From the NCBI GenBank assembly GCA_037975125.1, contig CM075851.1:126588981-126652980 (forward strand): 64,000 nt of DNA. Reading direction: 5' to 3'. Source of the stretch: Latrodectus hesperus. Its lineage: Eukaryota; Arthropoda; Arachnida; Araneae; Theridiidae. Numbering within the stretch: position 1 is the stretch's first letter; every line of letters begins with the position of its first letter. Made by a program: the position numbers and the translations under genes. The notes under the pieces are model-generated. The model was not told the origin of the DNA and made no database searches. It was given only the letters and a program-made list of their open reading frames with translations. Positions 14,701 through 28,082 of the stretch are shown piece after piece.

Positions 14701-16203
14701 AAATTTTAATGAAGAGTGTAGAATTTAACAATTTCCAATTTGTGTACACTAATATGAGTATGAACAAATGGCCATTTCCTCTAATTAGAGTAGTTCTTAA
14801 ATTATTAGAAGGAGATACGTCAATAATAATTCGTATATGAAATGCAAGGGATTAGATAATGAAAAAGGAATGCTAAATTGGTATAAATATATTCTAGAAT
14901 CAATAGAATTTCTTGGCCTCCAGGACGAATCGATATGAAGAATAAAATGCTAAGGAGGAAAACATAAAATATTTTGAAAAATGAAGTTCGTAAATCAGTT
15001 CAATGAGTTTGGATCCTGTCAAAGAAGTGATCTAGAATACATTTGAAGGCAGTAAATCCACTGATTTATAGAATTCCTTGCAGAAGAGGTTTTGTTTTTT
15101 ACCGATAGAGTGTGATCGGTCTATTTATTTAAGGAAGTCTTACAAATTTGGCAGTGGAACTCAATCACGTTTATTGATCTTATAGAAGCTGTATTTTGGG
15201 TCTTCCATTCCAAACAAAATGTTAGTTGTAGGAAAATGAAATTTTTCTTTTATTATTTGTGCATTGTCACATTCAGAAAAAGGTAAGGAAAATAATATGA
15301 AATTTAAAATTATTTATGGATCTCAAAATATGATTTTTAAATGTTATGCATTCTTCGAATGTACATTATGTCTAATTCTAGCAAGTAAGTAAATATAAAT
15401 CAAATTAAGAGTTTTGTATTATAAATTATAAAAAAAATGTGCAAGTTTATTCCTTATAACTCAAAGCTAAAATTTAATATAAAGCAATAGAGTATTCAGG
15501 TTAATTAATTTTTATTAAAAACCTATATATATATAATCATTGAAGCAATCAATTTTAACAAAAATATTCTTCATTATAGTTATTACCCTTTTTAAACGTA
15601 TTATTATTTTTTCATTTTTAAATAGAGTTTAAAATAATTTTTCACTATTGCTGTAAAATTTCCTTTAAATTCAAATTTATTTCGACATATGTGAAAAAAA
15701 ATTGAATATTTGATGCACGTTAGAAACAATATATTTAATGTTACTTCTATTTTTCAAAAATGAAAGCAACAAATATGTGGTGATGCTTAGTGCTATTTAT
15801 ATTTTAGATATTGTTTATAATATGTATTAGAATTAAAAGAGATAACGATTTATTTTAAATTAAATTTTATGATTTATTAAGTGAAAAAAGGGAATATTTA
15901 AGCATAAATATCAACTACAATTAACCAACAACACAAACAAATAAATTTATATGAAAAGATTTCAGTTTTATGATTTGAGAAAAAGTCTATAATTTTGTAA
16001 ACTTTTCTTAAATCATAAAACTGTAATTATTTCGTATAAATAAAATGAAATAAAAAATAAAATACATAGACTAGTGGGGTGGGGATTGCAAAATGAAAGC
16101 TTAAGCAACATTATTAAATTGATGAGATGCTGATTTCTTAATGTTTATGCACATATATTATTTATTTGTCCAATAAAGTAAATGATTGGTTGGTGTCGTA
16201 TCC
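11754..16203. other. Long AT-rich non-coding stretch
   Basis: Contains a 21-bp tandem triplet at 12131-12193 and a duplicated TTCTACAGGAAA near 13230-13255. The sub-regions 12340-13350 and 14770-15250 are slightly less AT-rich and may be old decayed repeats, but I cannot assign a family. No convincing gene was found. Confidence 0.4.
12131..12193. repeat. 21-bp tandem repeat, three copies
   Basis: Three head-to-tail copies of a unit like ATTGAGGTATATATACAATAT, each differing by one or two bases. Confidence 0.8.
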
Positions 16204-16211
16204 ATTTAAAG
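16204..16211. repeat. Left target-site duplication of the hAT element
   Basis: ATTTAAAG is repeated exactly at 18811-18818 on the far side of the element. Eight bases is the hAT superfamily length, and the centre TA fits the nnnTAnnn preference described for the Buster group. Confidence 0.9.
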
Positions 16212-18810
16212 CAGAGATTCTCTACCTGTGGGGTGCACTTCCCTAGGGGGAAGCGAACATATCCCAGAGAAAATGTTATTTAAAAAAATTTATTTGAGTG
16301 ATTGAAAGGAAAGAACACACACACACACAAAACAAAATACACACATTTCGAAATATTTAATATAATTAACTTATTTTAAATTAAAACAACTTACCAAATT
16401 AAAAACAAATTTAATAATTTTAAGTGACTTTTCCTTGGGCCTGTCTTCCAGAGCAAAGTTTTTGGAAGGAGGGTTTAATATTAGAAATAGATACTCTCAG
16501 TTCTTTTTCTATATTTAGTTGAGATCTATATTTTGTCTTCAAAGAAGCCACCGCAAAAACTCCAGTTTCACAAAGGTAAGATGTTGAAAATGGTAGTAGA
16601 ATGCGAAACACCATTGTTTTTAGTGCAGAAAACTCATCATCCACTCCTTCCCAAAATTCAACGAGTGATTTATTACTCAATTGTCTTTTGGTTTTGCCGC
16701 TTACCGTGAAGTCTATGGAGGTTTCTTCCTCTTCATTTGAGAGTCCTTTGGGAGTATTTTGAAATGGATCCCTCACCCACTTGTAACTTGATATCAGTTT
16801 GTCGTCAGCAAGAAAGTACTTTTTAAATTCTTTGCTATCATTGCTTAATCATTTTCAATGGTTACAAAAACAACTTTTACGTGTTGTTCTTCCACCTTGT
16901 AAGTTTTAATACAATCATTCAAATTTGCAAACATTGTTAAATTTTCTTGTTTTAAATTTCTGCTCCACCATTCCAATTTCCAACAAAAAGCATTAACTTT
17001 ATTACTCGTATCCAATGTATGTATATTTGCTCCTTGCAGTTGAAGATTCAAGTTATTTAATTTCTCGAATATGTTGACCACACACACACATGTAGCTCAA
17101 TTTCATCACAAATAAATTATCGTGAAAATTCTCAGCCTCCGGTCTGTTTTCCTCTTCTAGGAAAACCACGATTTCTTCTCTTAATACATAAACACGTTGT
17201 GAAAATTTCCCTCGTGATAACCATCTTGCCTCGCAATAAAATAGTAACGCTGAATGTACTGTATCCATGTCTTTACAAAATGTGAAAAAAGATTCTTGAT
17301 TTCGGGGGTCTCATTTTTATATAATTTTCTGCGGTTACAATCGTAGTTAACACAATATTCAAACCAGGACTCATTTCTATGGAAGCCAAAGCTTCTCTGT
17401 AGATCATGCAATGTGTCCTGACGCACTGTGGCGATTTTTGTTTCACAAGTGCTTGAATATCTTGGAATCTTCCGAACATAGAGCGATCACCATCGGTGCA
17501 CATTCTATGTTTGCCTCGTTCATAAAGTCATTTAAGATAGCAAATTATATGAGTGCTTTTGCTTTGAGTTCTATTGGTTTTTAGAAATGTAATTCTTCTA
17601 GTACTGACAAATCATCACAAAATCTAACACAGGCAATGAAATGAGCATCTTTATTACTCCCTGTTGCCTCATCGAGTTGTATTGAAAATAATTTGTCACG
17701 AAACTTCGACAAAAGCTGACACTCTACATCTGTCAGCTATATCAGCAATTCAACGGACAACAGTATCATTTGAAAGAGGTATAGACTGCAATTGTTTTGC
17801 AAAATTATCTCCAAACATAATTTCTACAATCTCAATTTCGGCTGGCAAAATAAGCTCTTCACCAATGGTGTAAGGCTTTTTACATCTGGCTATTTGATAT
17901 GAAACTTTGTTACGAGGCAATTAAAACTTTTTCATTCACAGACAAATTTTTTTAAACAATGATTTTTGCTTTTCATATGATTTTAATTTTAATTCGAAGA
18001 ATTCTCTGGGTTTGTTTACGAATTCACTATGAAGCATTTATAAATTTCGCTTAAGTTTATTAGGTTTCATGCTGTCTGCCGCCAACATTTTGGAGCAAAT
18101 GATACACAGGGGACTTTCTTCATTTATTTCAGTACTAGTGAACCCAAAATTTAAGTATTCTTGAGAATATTTTCTTGATTTTATTTTCGGAACCACGCTT
18201 GTCTGTGTACTTGTTGATGCTTGTCTATCGTCTAATGCTCGCTTACGCCCCCTTAAAAATTTATCCATGATTCTTCATAAGTCTGTTGCCATGAATATTT
18301 AATACGGTGAATTGCAATTACACGAAAATATATATAACATACACATTCAGAATAGATTCAATAGCGTTAGAAAGATTGACTCGAATGCGATTGTCTGGAA
18401 TTGAAATTGGCGTCATAGAACTTTCTCCTTCTCCCTATGAGAAAACATTTGTTCACATGTGCGCACGCTCCTAACTTAACTTTTAAGCTGACCAGGCAAA
18501 TTCCAGACAAATGGAAACTTCTCGCGAAACCGTGAAAATGCCTGACATGGCGGGACGCAAGAGCAATAAAAAAGCATAGCATTTTTGTTTTTTCAATGTT
18601 GAGGATCGGTGTTGCAAAATGTCAATAAATTTCCGTATTCTTGGTAATTTGTAAAGTTTAAAATTAAAGTTATAATGTTCATTCAGTGCAAAAATACACA
18701 AAATAAATTATTATTGTATACATTTTATTGTATGCGGTGGGGAGGGGGGGACGCAAGGAAAATTATGATTGAAAATTGGGCCGTGAATACTAAAAGGTTG
18801 AGAAACATTG
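16212..18810 (-). mobile_element. hAT-superfamily DNA transposon, decayed, 2599 bp
   Basis: The ends are CAGAGATTCTCTACCT on the left and, as reverse complement, CAATGTTTCTCAACCT on the right (12 of 16 identical). They are flanked by a perfect 8-bp duplication ATTTAAAG. Inside, the minus strand carries broken pieces of a BED-zinc-finger transposase resembling the ZBED5/FAM200 (Buster) group of hAT proteins. The duplication is intact while the coding frame is broken by several stops and shifts, so the copy is dead but its insertion site is still readable. A short CA repeat lies near the left end (about 16316-16330). Confidence 0.93.
16420..18268 (-). pseudogene. hAT transposase pseudogene (ZBED5/FAM200-like)
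   Basis: The likely start is the ATG at 18266-18268. The first 76 codons include an N-terminal basic region and the CIIC half of a BED zinc finger. After a stop, recognisable pieces follow in shifted frames: around 18000-17520 (YTIGEELILPAEIEIVEIMF), 17503-17273 (CTDGDRSMFGRFQDIQALVK), 17268-17053 (FYCEARWLSRGKFSQRVYVL), 17087-16845 and 16776-16420. The last piece is the hAT C-terminal dimerisation region (FSTSYLCETGVFAVASLKTK ... RVSISNIKPSFQKLC). An active enzyme would use a D-D-E RNase H-like fold with this C-terminal domain. At least five disruptions separate the pieces, so no functional protein is expected. Confidence 0.88.
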
Positions 18811-18818
18811 ATTTAAAG
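18811..18818. repeat. Right target-site duplication of the hAT element
   Basis: ATTTAAAG, identical to 16204-16211. Confidence 0.9.
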
Positions 18819-19149
18819 TCAAATCACTTCAAGTGCAAAAGTTACGGCTTTGGCAATGTGTACAATTTCATCTTTATAGAGATTTCCTTGAAAAGAAAAT
18901 TCATCTATAGCATGTAATTTTCTTATGATCAATAAAGTAAATGTCACTTTTATTAAAAATTTAAAACAAAGTTCAAACTATGAAAGAATATCGTAAGAAA
19001 TGTTGAAAATTAACCGTTGAAAGGAACTTTTTCAGTTTTTTGAAAGTAATCCTCTATCGACAATAGTTAAAGATACTGCTTTGCGATGCTATAGAGAACA
19101 AACTAGATGGAAACTCGTAAGTGTAATTAAAAAATTCAATTTGTTATAA
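18819..19149. other. AT-rich non-coding stretch between two transposons
   Basis: Nothing recognised. Confidence 0.4.
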
Positions 19150-19215
19150 TTAACCCTTTGACCGCATTCGGCGTATCAGAACGTCATGCATTAATTTGAC
19201 CAAAGTCGCACATGA

Positions 19216-19584
19216 CGAATTTGTATTATATTTCAAAGTAACAATGATAGTAGTGATGATAGTGAGATAAAACCAAGATGCAAAAGACGTACAAGATACT
19301 TATCAAGAAATGATAGTGAATCTTCTCCTGAGAAATTAGATCAATGGATTTGGGAAGAAAAAGACAATGCACCTAATGTAAAATGGTTTCGTGAAGTGCC
19401 TGGAATAAATCCTTTGTGTTAACGAAGGCTAGATGGTAATTCTAAACCTTTGGATGTTTTGAATGAAGTCCTAAATGAAGATTTTTGGAATAGCATAGTG
19501 GAAGAGACAAATAGATATGCCAGACAAGTGATAGAAAAAGGTTTTGGAAAAAAAGAAACAAAGGAGGGAGCCAATAAATTCTAA
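19216..19584 (+). pseudogene. piggyBac transposase N-terminal fragment
   Basis: One frame reads through an acidic and serine-rich N-terminus (NDSSDDSEIKPRCKRRTRY). A tryptophan-containing block WFREVPGINPLC follows, interrupted by TAA at 19420-19422, and then the family-typical block ([20 protein letters not shown], then [12 protein letters not shown]) to TAA at 19582. This matches the start of the DDE_Tnp_1_7 domain (PG-I ... [12 protein letters not shown]). Everything downstream of that block is missing. Confidence 0.8.
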
Positions 19585-19649
19585 TAATTGCATAAAATAT
19601 GCTGTTCTTACAATGTACTCTATCCCAAAAAATTAAATGTGCTCCAAAT

Positions 19650-19651
<2 letters not shown>

Positions 19652-19682
<31 letters not shown>
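19652..19682 (+). repeat. Poly(A) run inside the piggyBac relic
   Basis: Thirty-one consecutive A residues lie 25 bases from the right end of the element. Confidence 0.95.
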
Positions 19683-19684
<2 letters not shown>

Positions 19685-19711
19685 CGAATAAATGTGCATT
19701 CAAAGGGTTAA

Positions 19712-22700
19712 GAACATTGTTTTTTATAAGTAATCAGAGCTTTATAATGTCAGATTGAAGAGAACAATAATTTCATGTCTCGAATAAAAACAATACCAAA
19801 AATATAATTAGTTAATTTCTATTAAAAAATTATTAAAATATCGATTTCATGGTAAAGACGATGAATAGCTCTTTGAATATCATTTAGATTCTTATGAAAA
19901 AATGTCTGCTAGTTACCCTATATCTTTTATTCTCTTCATCTTCATATATAAATTTAACCCCCTATATTATTTCCTACAGTATGTTCTAACATTTTGTAAA
20001 ATAAATATAAATTTATAATGATAATATTTTTTTAACTTTTCACTATTGAAATAAAAATGACTTTATTCAAAATAATTTGATAAAATGAGATAAATCAATT
20101 TGATAATGATTTGCATAATCAGTATAATATTTTCAAATCACATTCGACCTGTCATAATTTCGATTGTTAAAATCTATTAATCTATTAAATAAATTTCTAT
20201 TGTTTCTCTGTAATTTAGTTAGTTAAATTTAATACAAAATAAAATTTAAAAATTATTTAAAATCAATTATATAATGTATAGAAATTATATATGTATAAAA
20301 CTATACATATATAATTTCTATAACTATAAAACATTAGTCTATAAAACATTTTTTGAAGAGGGTTTTTTTTATATTCAATATCTTATTTCAGTATATAAAA
20401 TATCCAAAATAGTTACTATGCCTTTCTGTATATAATAATGAATTCAGTTATTTGTGTGTGAGAAAACATTGTTAAGCAATCAAATTCATTATTCATGACG
20501 GATATATAGTCATTATTTTGATCCGGTGCATTGTTGAAATGAGTGATGTGATTGTTATCACGCAGTTATTCTAACCACATACAGTTAATAAATCACACTC
20601 ACAGATCTTTCCTGTATTAGAAAATTCAATTTAAATGAACTTTGCCACAAAGTGTTTCATATCATTTGAATAATTTTATCAAAATTTGAATTAGTTCCTA
20701 AATTAGAATGGCAAAAGTACAAATGACTTTATTCAATGATGTACAAATGATATATTATTTCAAATGTATAACAAAGGTTGATTTTATTTAAAATTCATTA
20801 TGTTTTATAGTCAATATATTTTGTAGGATATTAAATGCAATGGAAACACAAAAGAAAACATTATATTAAAATTAGAATCTGCCTTGTTTACTGATTGAAT
20901 AGTCCTATTCTTAATGCAAATGACGAGAAAATTTACAACAGAATAAATATAAATTATTCATTTAGTTATACGGAGTTTTCACTTTAATTAAATCTCGATT
21001 AATTAAACCTTTAGTTATTATTAATTTTTTGATTTTGTTATCATTAAATAAAATTTGTGACGTTGTAAAGATAGAATTCGGATTGCACAATGAAACTGCG
21101 TCTTAAATTTTTCATTTAATTAATCTGTGATTGTTATGATCTAGAAGAGCAATATTATTAATTAATTTTAATTATATTCAAGTAAATTTATTTAATACAT
21201 AGCACATATTATCAATCTTATGCCATTTTATGGTTAAACGAATGAATAAGTAATATTCTGGAGGGATATAGTAATTACAAATATTATATTAATAATGCAT
21301 TAAATATGAATTATAACTTCCCTGAACCGTTAATAAATATTAACATGAGTTAAGCCAAGTATAAAATTACATTCGATAGAAATGGCTTGATTCAGAGGTA
21401 CGTTATATAAACATAAGCATTATTTACTCTTTAATAATTTTGTTTATAGTACAAAACAATTTAAATGAATGTGTTAAATAACCATAAACTTTGCATATGA
21501 AGCTTAACTATAATTTTATGTACTTTAGAAAACAAAACTTTATTTCGGAAAACATATTGTAATTTTTAAATAGTTTTTGCTTTGGTGTTAAAGATTAATA
21601 AAAGATATTTTTTCTTATTTCATTAGAGTAATATGCAATATCTTAAAAATAGAGTAATCAACGTAATTTTATAATAGTTTAATAATTATTTTTTAGATAA
21701 AAAATTATACGTTACAAATTTTTAGCTTGAAAAAATAATCGCAATTAAATCATTCAGATATAGAATGATGAAAAAAAATTAATATCATATGCATTAAGTT
21801 ACGTAATTTTTAAAATGCTTTTTGAACAAAAAGAAAGAATTAATGTATGAATAGTTTCAGTTTTCAAAGTACTATGAAAATCTATTCTGCTTTAATAAAA
21901 TTAAATCAAACATAGACAATATATTTGTAATTAAGTTGTTTTATTGCTTACATATTAATTATATAAATAGCTAAAAGCACAATAAGGTATTCCTAAATAT
22001 TTAGAAAATAAATTTCTTTCATTAGCAGTTCAGAAGAAAAACTGAAAATTAAAAAGAAAATTGAAAAATGGAAAATAAATGCAATAATTAAGATTAAAAC
22101 CCCAGCCCTTAAACTGCTTAAAACCAATTTTAAAAATATTTTTTCATCACAAAATTGAGGAGAATTTTTTCAATTCAAATATTAGAATAAAAATATGCAT
22201 GCTATGTTTTGACACTTTTCATGGAAAACATTGCTTAAGACATGTTTCAGATGAAGGAATTGAAATATTTTTTTGAAATTCGTTTTTTTATGTTTTACGC
22301 ATTTTAGTTAAATTATAAAGCAAAAACCTTAGTTTTAGGAAATAAATTAATTTGTTCATTCAACAACTTTGCTTTTTGAAAAACAATGGGACAAACTAGG
22401 AAAACGATATCTTTCATCACTTTCTTTTATTGCATGCAAGTGCAACATTTTAAACTTTGCTATAAAGTAAAATATTAGTATATAAGTAAAATTGCTCATA
22501 TATATAATTTTTGTTTGTTTTGGTGATATGAGTAATTGTGTAAGTTACGAAGGTATTTTGTATCAATGTAGAATATGAGAAATGTATCCTGGACTTTGTA
22601 TACATTTATAAAAAGTAAAAAAAAGTTATGTAAACGAAAAAAGCATTAGTGTGTTCGCCTGTTTGAGATATCTTTTGTCACCCAGAGTGAACTGCTTTTT

Positions 22701-22867
22701 TACATAAAGTAATAATATATTCTAAATTATCGCAATCAATTATGTAAATTTAGTCCTTGATATTTACAATATTTCCCTCTGTTAATACCTGGTATCTTTT
22801 TGTATAATACATTATACTTCTTCCCCATGACATAAATCCACAGTATATGTGATTAAGACTGTTCTAG
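19712..22867. other. AT-rich non-coding stretch with one long perfect hairpin
   Basis: Apart from the inverted repeat at 20277-20322 nothing stands out. Confidence 0.4.
20277..20322. repeat. Perfect 21-bp inverted repeat (hairpin)
   Basis: The arm 20277-20297 is an exact reverse complement of 20302-20322, with a 4-base AAAC loop. The arms contain GAAATTATATATG, so this is not merely a TA dinucleotide run. Confidence 0.85.
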
Positions 22868-23015
22868 TCAAATACCAAGAAAAATCACATCTAATTCATG
22901 GCAGTATTTGGAAAAAAGATTATTGACTTCCAGTGCATTCGCTTACAGGGTAGAGAAATCAGATTTATTTGATTTATATCTGAAAGATCCTGATACTGAA
23001 AATCCTTTACCACAT
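22868..23015 (+). CDS. Candidate internal exon, unidentified protein
   Basis: The acceptor GACTGTTCTAG ends at 22867, and a GTATGT donor follows at 23016. The 148 bases are open in one frame (49 codons, one leftover base at the start, phase 0 at the end). They read QIPRKITSNSWQYLEKRLL, then SSAFAYRVEKSDLFDLYLKD and PDTENPLPH. The composition is convincingly protein-like. A smaller minus-strand alternative (22928-22994, behind GATTTTCAG and before GTAAGC) exists but encodes far less. The family is not recognised. Confidence 0.35.
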
Positions 23016-24134
23016 GTATGTATATTGAACATTCAAATACTTTTGATATGTTTTTTCTGGTGTAGTGTATTGATGTGGTTTCCCGCTAATGTGTTGATTT
23101 CTTTTTTATAGTTCAAAATAAGAAGACGTTAAATGATATTTAGCAGCTACTGCTTAAATATGGTTTTTTTAATATTGCAATGTATGCTAATAATTATCTT
23201 CTACTAAATCTTTATTTGTCTGGAAGATCTAATGTGTTTAATTGTTTCAGCTAAAAATTGATTTTTCTGCTCAAAGAATTTTGATGTGCTCCATACTAAA
23301 ATATATGAAATAACTTTTTTAAAAAAATAATTTGATGTGGTATTATAATATAACATATATAATTTTTTTTATTTTGCACAGTAATCCAATATCTATTGGT
23401 GTTGATTATGTGATTAAATTAATTAACTATTGTTATGAGAGATGAAATTTTCTGTCAACTGTAAAAATTGTTGTTCATTTTAAATGCTCATAATTAGAAG
23501 AAGATTTCTACAATTTTAGATTTTACTTTTAACACAAAATCCAAAAAGACAACAAATCAAAATGTCTGTGATGAATAAAAACAATTATAATTATTATCCA
23601 TAAAATCTGCTTACATGAGTTAAATATAATTTTTATGCATAAGAAACATATCTTCTTTTAATTAAAAAAAATCGTAATGCTAATGTGATGAAAAAGAGTA
23701 ATAACTTTTTAGTTAATAAAATTTTTAAATCTCATAAAAGTCTTGGCTTTTGTGGAAAAACATAAATTTTTAACTTATTGATTGCTAATGATTTTTAAAG
23801 TGACAACTTTTATCATCTAAAGCTCATCTTGAATAACTGCTAAAAGAGAATTTTTATAAAGTTTGAAAACAAAGTTTCCATGCAGTTGCTGGGGAGCATA
23901 TTTGAAATTTGTAATAATTAGTTTAAAACGATTGAAAAGATTTTCTTCTTACAACTTCCAATTTGATCTAGTTATTGTGAAAAAATTCCTCCAGAGAAAA
24001 TGGAATCTGCAGTATCACATTGGTCACTTATGGATATTTCTTATACATAATGAAATTACACAGTGATATCTTTTCTATTTTCTTCTAATGAAAATTTATT
24101 TTCACTGTCTCAGCTAATTTATTTTAAATTGCCT
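23016..24134. other. AT-rich non-coding stretch
   Basis: A 67-codon open stretch at 23863-24066 has no splice sites and an unconvincing composition. Nothing else was seen. Confidence 0.4.
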
Positions 24135-24312
24135 TTAAATTAATTGTATCAACACTATGCCCTTTTGGTCACAGTTTTCAGAAATAATGGCCCCAATAGC
24201 CATCTGAGAACACAATAGATCTTCAGCAATGTCAATATATAGAACCTTCCACTTACAAGAATAATGCTTTTTCCAACCAGAGCACGGTGGTTTTTCCTTG
24301 TATTTGCAGTAA
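24135..24312 (-). CDS. Candidate exon with stop codon, cysteine-rich start
   Basis: On the minus strand an acceptor TATTTAATGCAG precedes one leftover base and 58 codons ending in TAA at 24135-24137. The peptide begins YCKYKEKPPCSGWKKHYSCK, continues WKVLYIDIAEDLLCSQMAIG and ends IVLIQLI. It could be a terminal exon of a minus-strand gene. A weak in-phase donor GTGTTG near 24155 would make it internal. The family is unknown. Length alone is not significant in this composition, so confidence is modest. Confidence 0.25.
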
Positions 24313-24377
24313 CTGCATTAAATATATAAATAATAACTTTTGAGCTTTAATTATAGAGTTTCAAATAGAAATAATGC

Positions 24378-26134
<1,757 letters not shown>

Positions 26135-26231
<97 letters not shown>

Positions 26232-26264
26232 TGTGTGTGTGTGTTTATGAATGTATGTATGTGT
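26135..26264. repeat. Compound (AT)n-(GT)n microsatellite
   Basis: AT dinucleotides to 26196, then GT dinucleotides with one AT interruption, then GTAT-type units to about 26264. Confidence 0.95.
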
Positions 26265-26775
26265 GCGAATATTTAAAAATATTACAGACATATTATACTA
26301 CAGAAATCTAGGTTACAACAAAAAGGCGTGCGTAGGGTATAGAAAAGAAAAAATGCATTTACAATTTTTTGTTTAAATGATTTTGAAACTACCATTTTCA
26401 TAAGCAAAATAAACATCAATCAATTAAAACTAATTAAATAGACGCGAATTATTAATGTATAGATAATATCAGTTCAGTTCTCATAACAATTTAAAAGATA
26501 AGTGTATTTAATAGGAATTCATTGATCAGAATTAAATTTGTTTAAACACAAATTTGCTACCGAAATTCATCAAAGAAATTACCTTGAAGGAATCAGAAAC
26601 GTTTGTTGATGCATTCTCTTATGATTGAATGACCAACTTTGCTTTTTAGGTTTTATGTATATTTCTTGTTTCCCGGTTATGGTTTCAGATATTTCCTTAT
26701 AGTTTTGCACATTTCATAGCACTATTACGAAAATGCTATTGGATGGAAATAACAGCTATTATCATTCTTTTCTAG

Positions 26776-26867
26776 AGCAAGTATTCAACAAGAGTTTTAA
26801 CGCTGCCGATTTTTATTCAACTGATTTGCGAGAAACGCCCCCATTTCAATACAAAGACATATCATAG
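26776..26867 (+). CDS. Candidate 3'-terminal exon
   Basis: A strong acceptor (ATCATTCTTTTCTAG) is followed by two leftover bases, a frame reading QVFNKSFNAADFYSTDLRET and PPFQYKDIS, and TAG at 26865-26867. A second frame is also open over much of the stretch, so the reading is not unique. The exon lies downstream of the plus-strand candidate at 22868-23015, but the phases do not match directly (phase 0 versus phase 1), so an intermediate exon would be needed. Confidence 0.22.
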
Positions 26868-28082
26868 AGCTTGAACTAGTTGTAGATAGATTATTGGGGT
26901 CATGTTGGGAAGTGGAGGTCTTCAAATATATGTTTAAATGTTCACTTCTGCAGCTTTAATAGCTATAAAGGTTTGTTTATGAAGAGATTCTGAAGAGAGA
27001 GAAAAATTTCTTAAGATATGAGCAAAAGTTCTTGGAAATCACAAATTTTAGAAAAAATTACCTCATTTGTGTATTGTAGTTCACTAAACACACACACAGA
27101 TTTCCACTAAAAAGCTGAAACGTGGGATTTCTTATGAAAACAAGGGATTTCTCGTTACGAGATTTTATTGTTGGGAACTGGTTACTCCTAATGTTTACTT
27201 CAAAGAATTGGTAAAAGTAGTAAATGAAATTTAATTAAGGCGTATTTTGGGCTTTTATAAAGCCATGCTGGAATAATCTAAGTTTTTCCAGTAAATACTT
27301 GGATTTGCCAAATTTCGGGCTCTTGCAGTTTATTGAAATGATAAAGATAAAATCTGTGAAAACTTAACAATATGAACCAAAAGATGTTCACGCATTAGTC
27401 TCTTGTTTCTCGATATCGAATAATTTAAGCCTGAATTTTATAAATCGCAGTAAATGCTCTTACTATTAGCTATAACTAATGTTTTGGCATCAATAAACAT
27501 AAATAACATGATAGTCTTTTTAGCATTATAATCGCAGTTTTATGGTTTGGTTTTGCAATAATTAATGCTCAATATTGGTTCATATTTCTGTAAGGAAATA
27601 CCAAGATCTGAATCATGTTCTGTTAATCGTGAATGCAAATTTGTTTTCTAAAATTATTATTTAATATCCTTCATTAGTAAAATGATATTATATTTAAATT
27701 TTATACTTAAATTTCTCTTTTCAAATCTTTTCTTACAAATTAAATATATAATTTTAAATACACTTATTTTTAATCCAGACTATTAGTTTTAACACCTATT
27801 TCTAATGCCTTAAAAAGTTAAGATTTGATTAGTGTTGTGCGTTGAAATTTTATATCGTACAAATTATTTTAGAACTTGAAAAGTTTTCGATGTTTTCCAT
27901 GCAAAGGTTTTTTTATAATCTATCGTAGCTTAATTAGTTCTTAATTTTTATTATTAAACATTCAAGTTCTAAGATTATAGAATTCTGGATGGAAAAAAGT
28001 CTTTCGCAATTATGAGTGTAGCATTTGTTGATGTTCAACTTTTGATAGTAAATTCATTGACAATAGTCAGTGGGTTTCGACA
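26868..28082. other. AT-rich non-coding stretch
   Basis: Slightly less AT-rich in 26868-27330, without a family assignment. Nothing else was recognised. Confidence 0.4.

Larger units (their letters stand above)
19154..19707 (+). mobile_element. Internally deleted piggyBac-type transposon, 554 bp
   Basis: TTAA at 19150-19153 and 19708-19711 flanks an element that starts CCCTTTGACCGCATTCGGCG and, as reverse complement, ends CCCTTTGAATGCACATTTAT. TTAA targets and CCCTTTG-type ends are diagnostic of piggyBac. A subterminal inverted repeat CGTCATG (19182-19188) / CATGACG (19211-19217) is present near the left end. The interior keeps only the N-terminal part of a transposase, followed by a 31-base poly(A) run just before the right end. 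The catalytic D-D-D core is absent, so the copy is non-autonomous. Confidence 0.85.
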
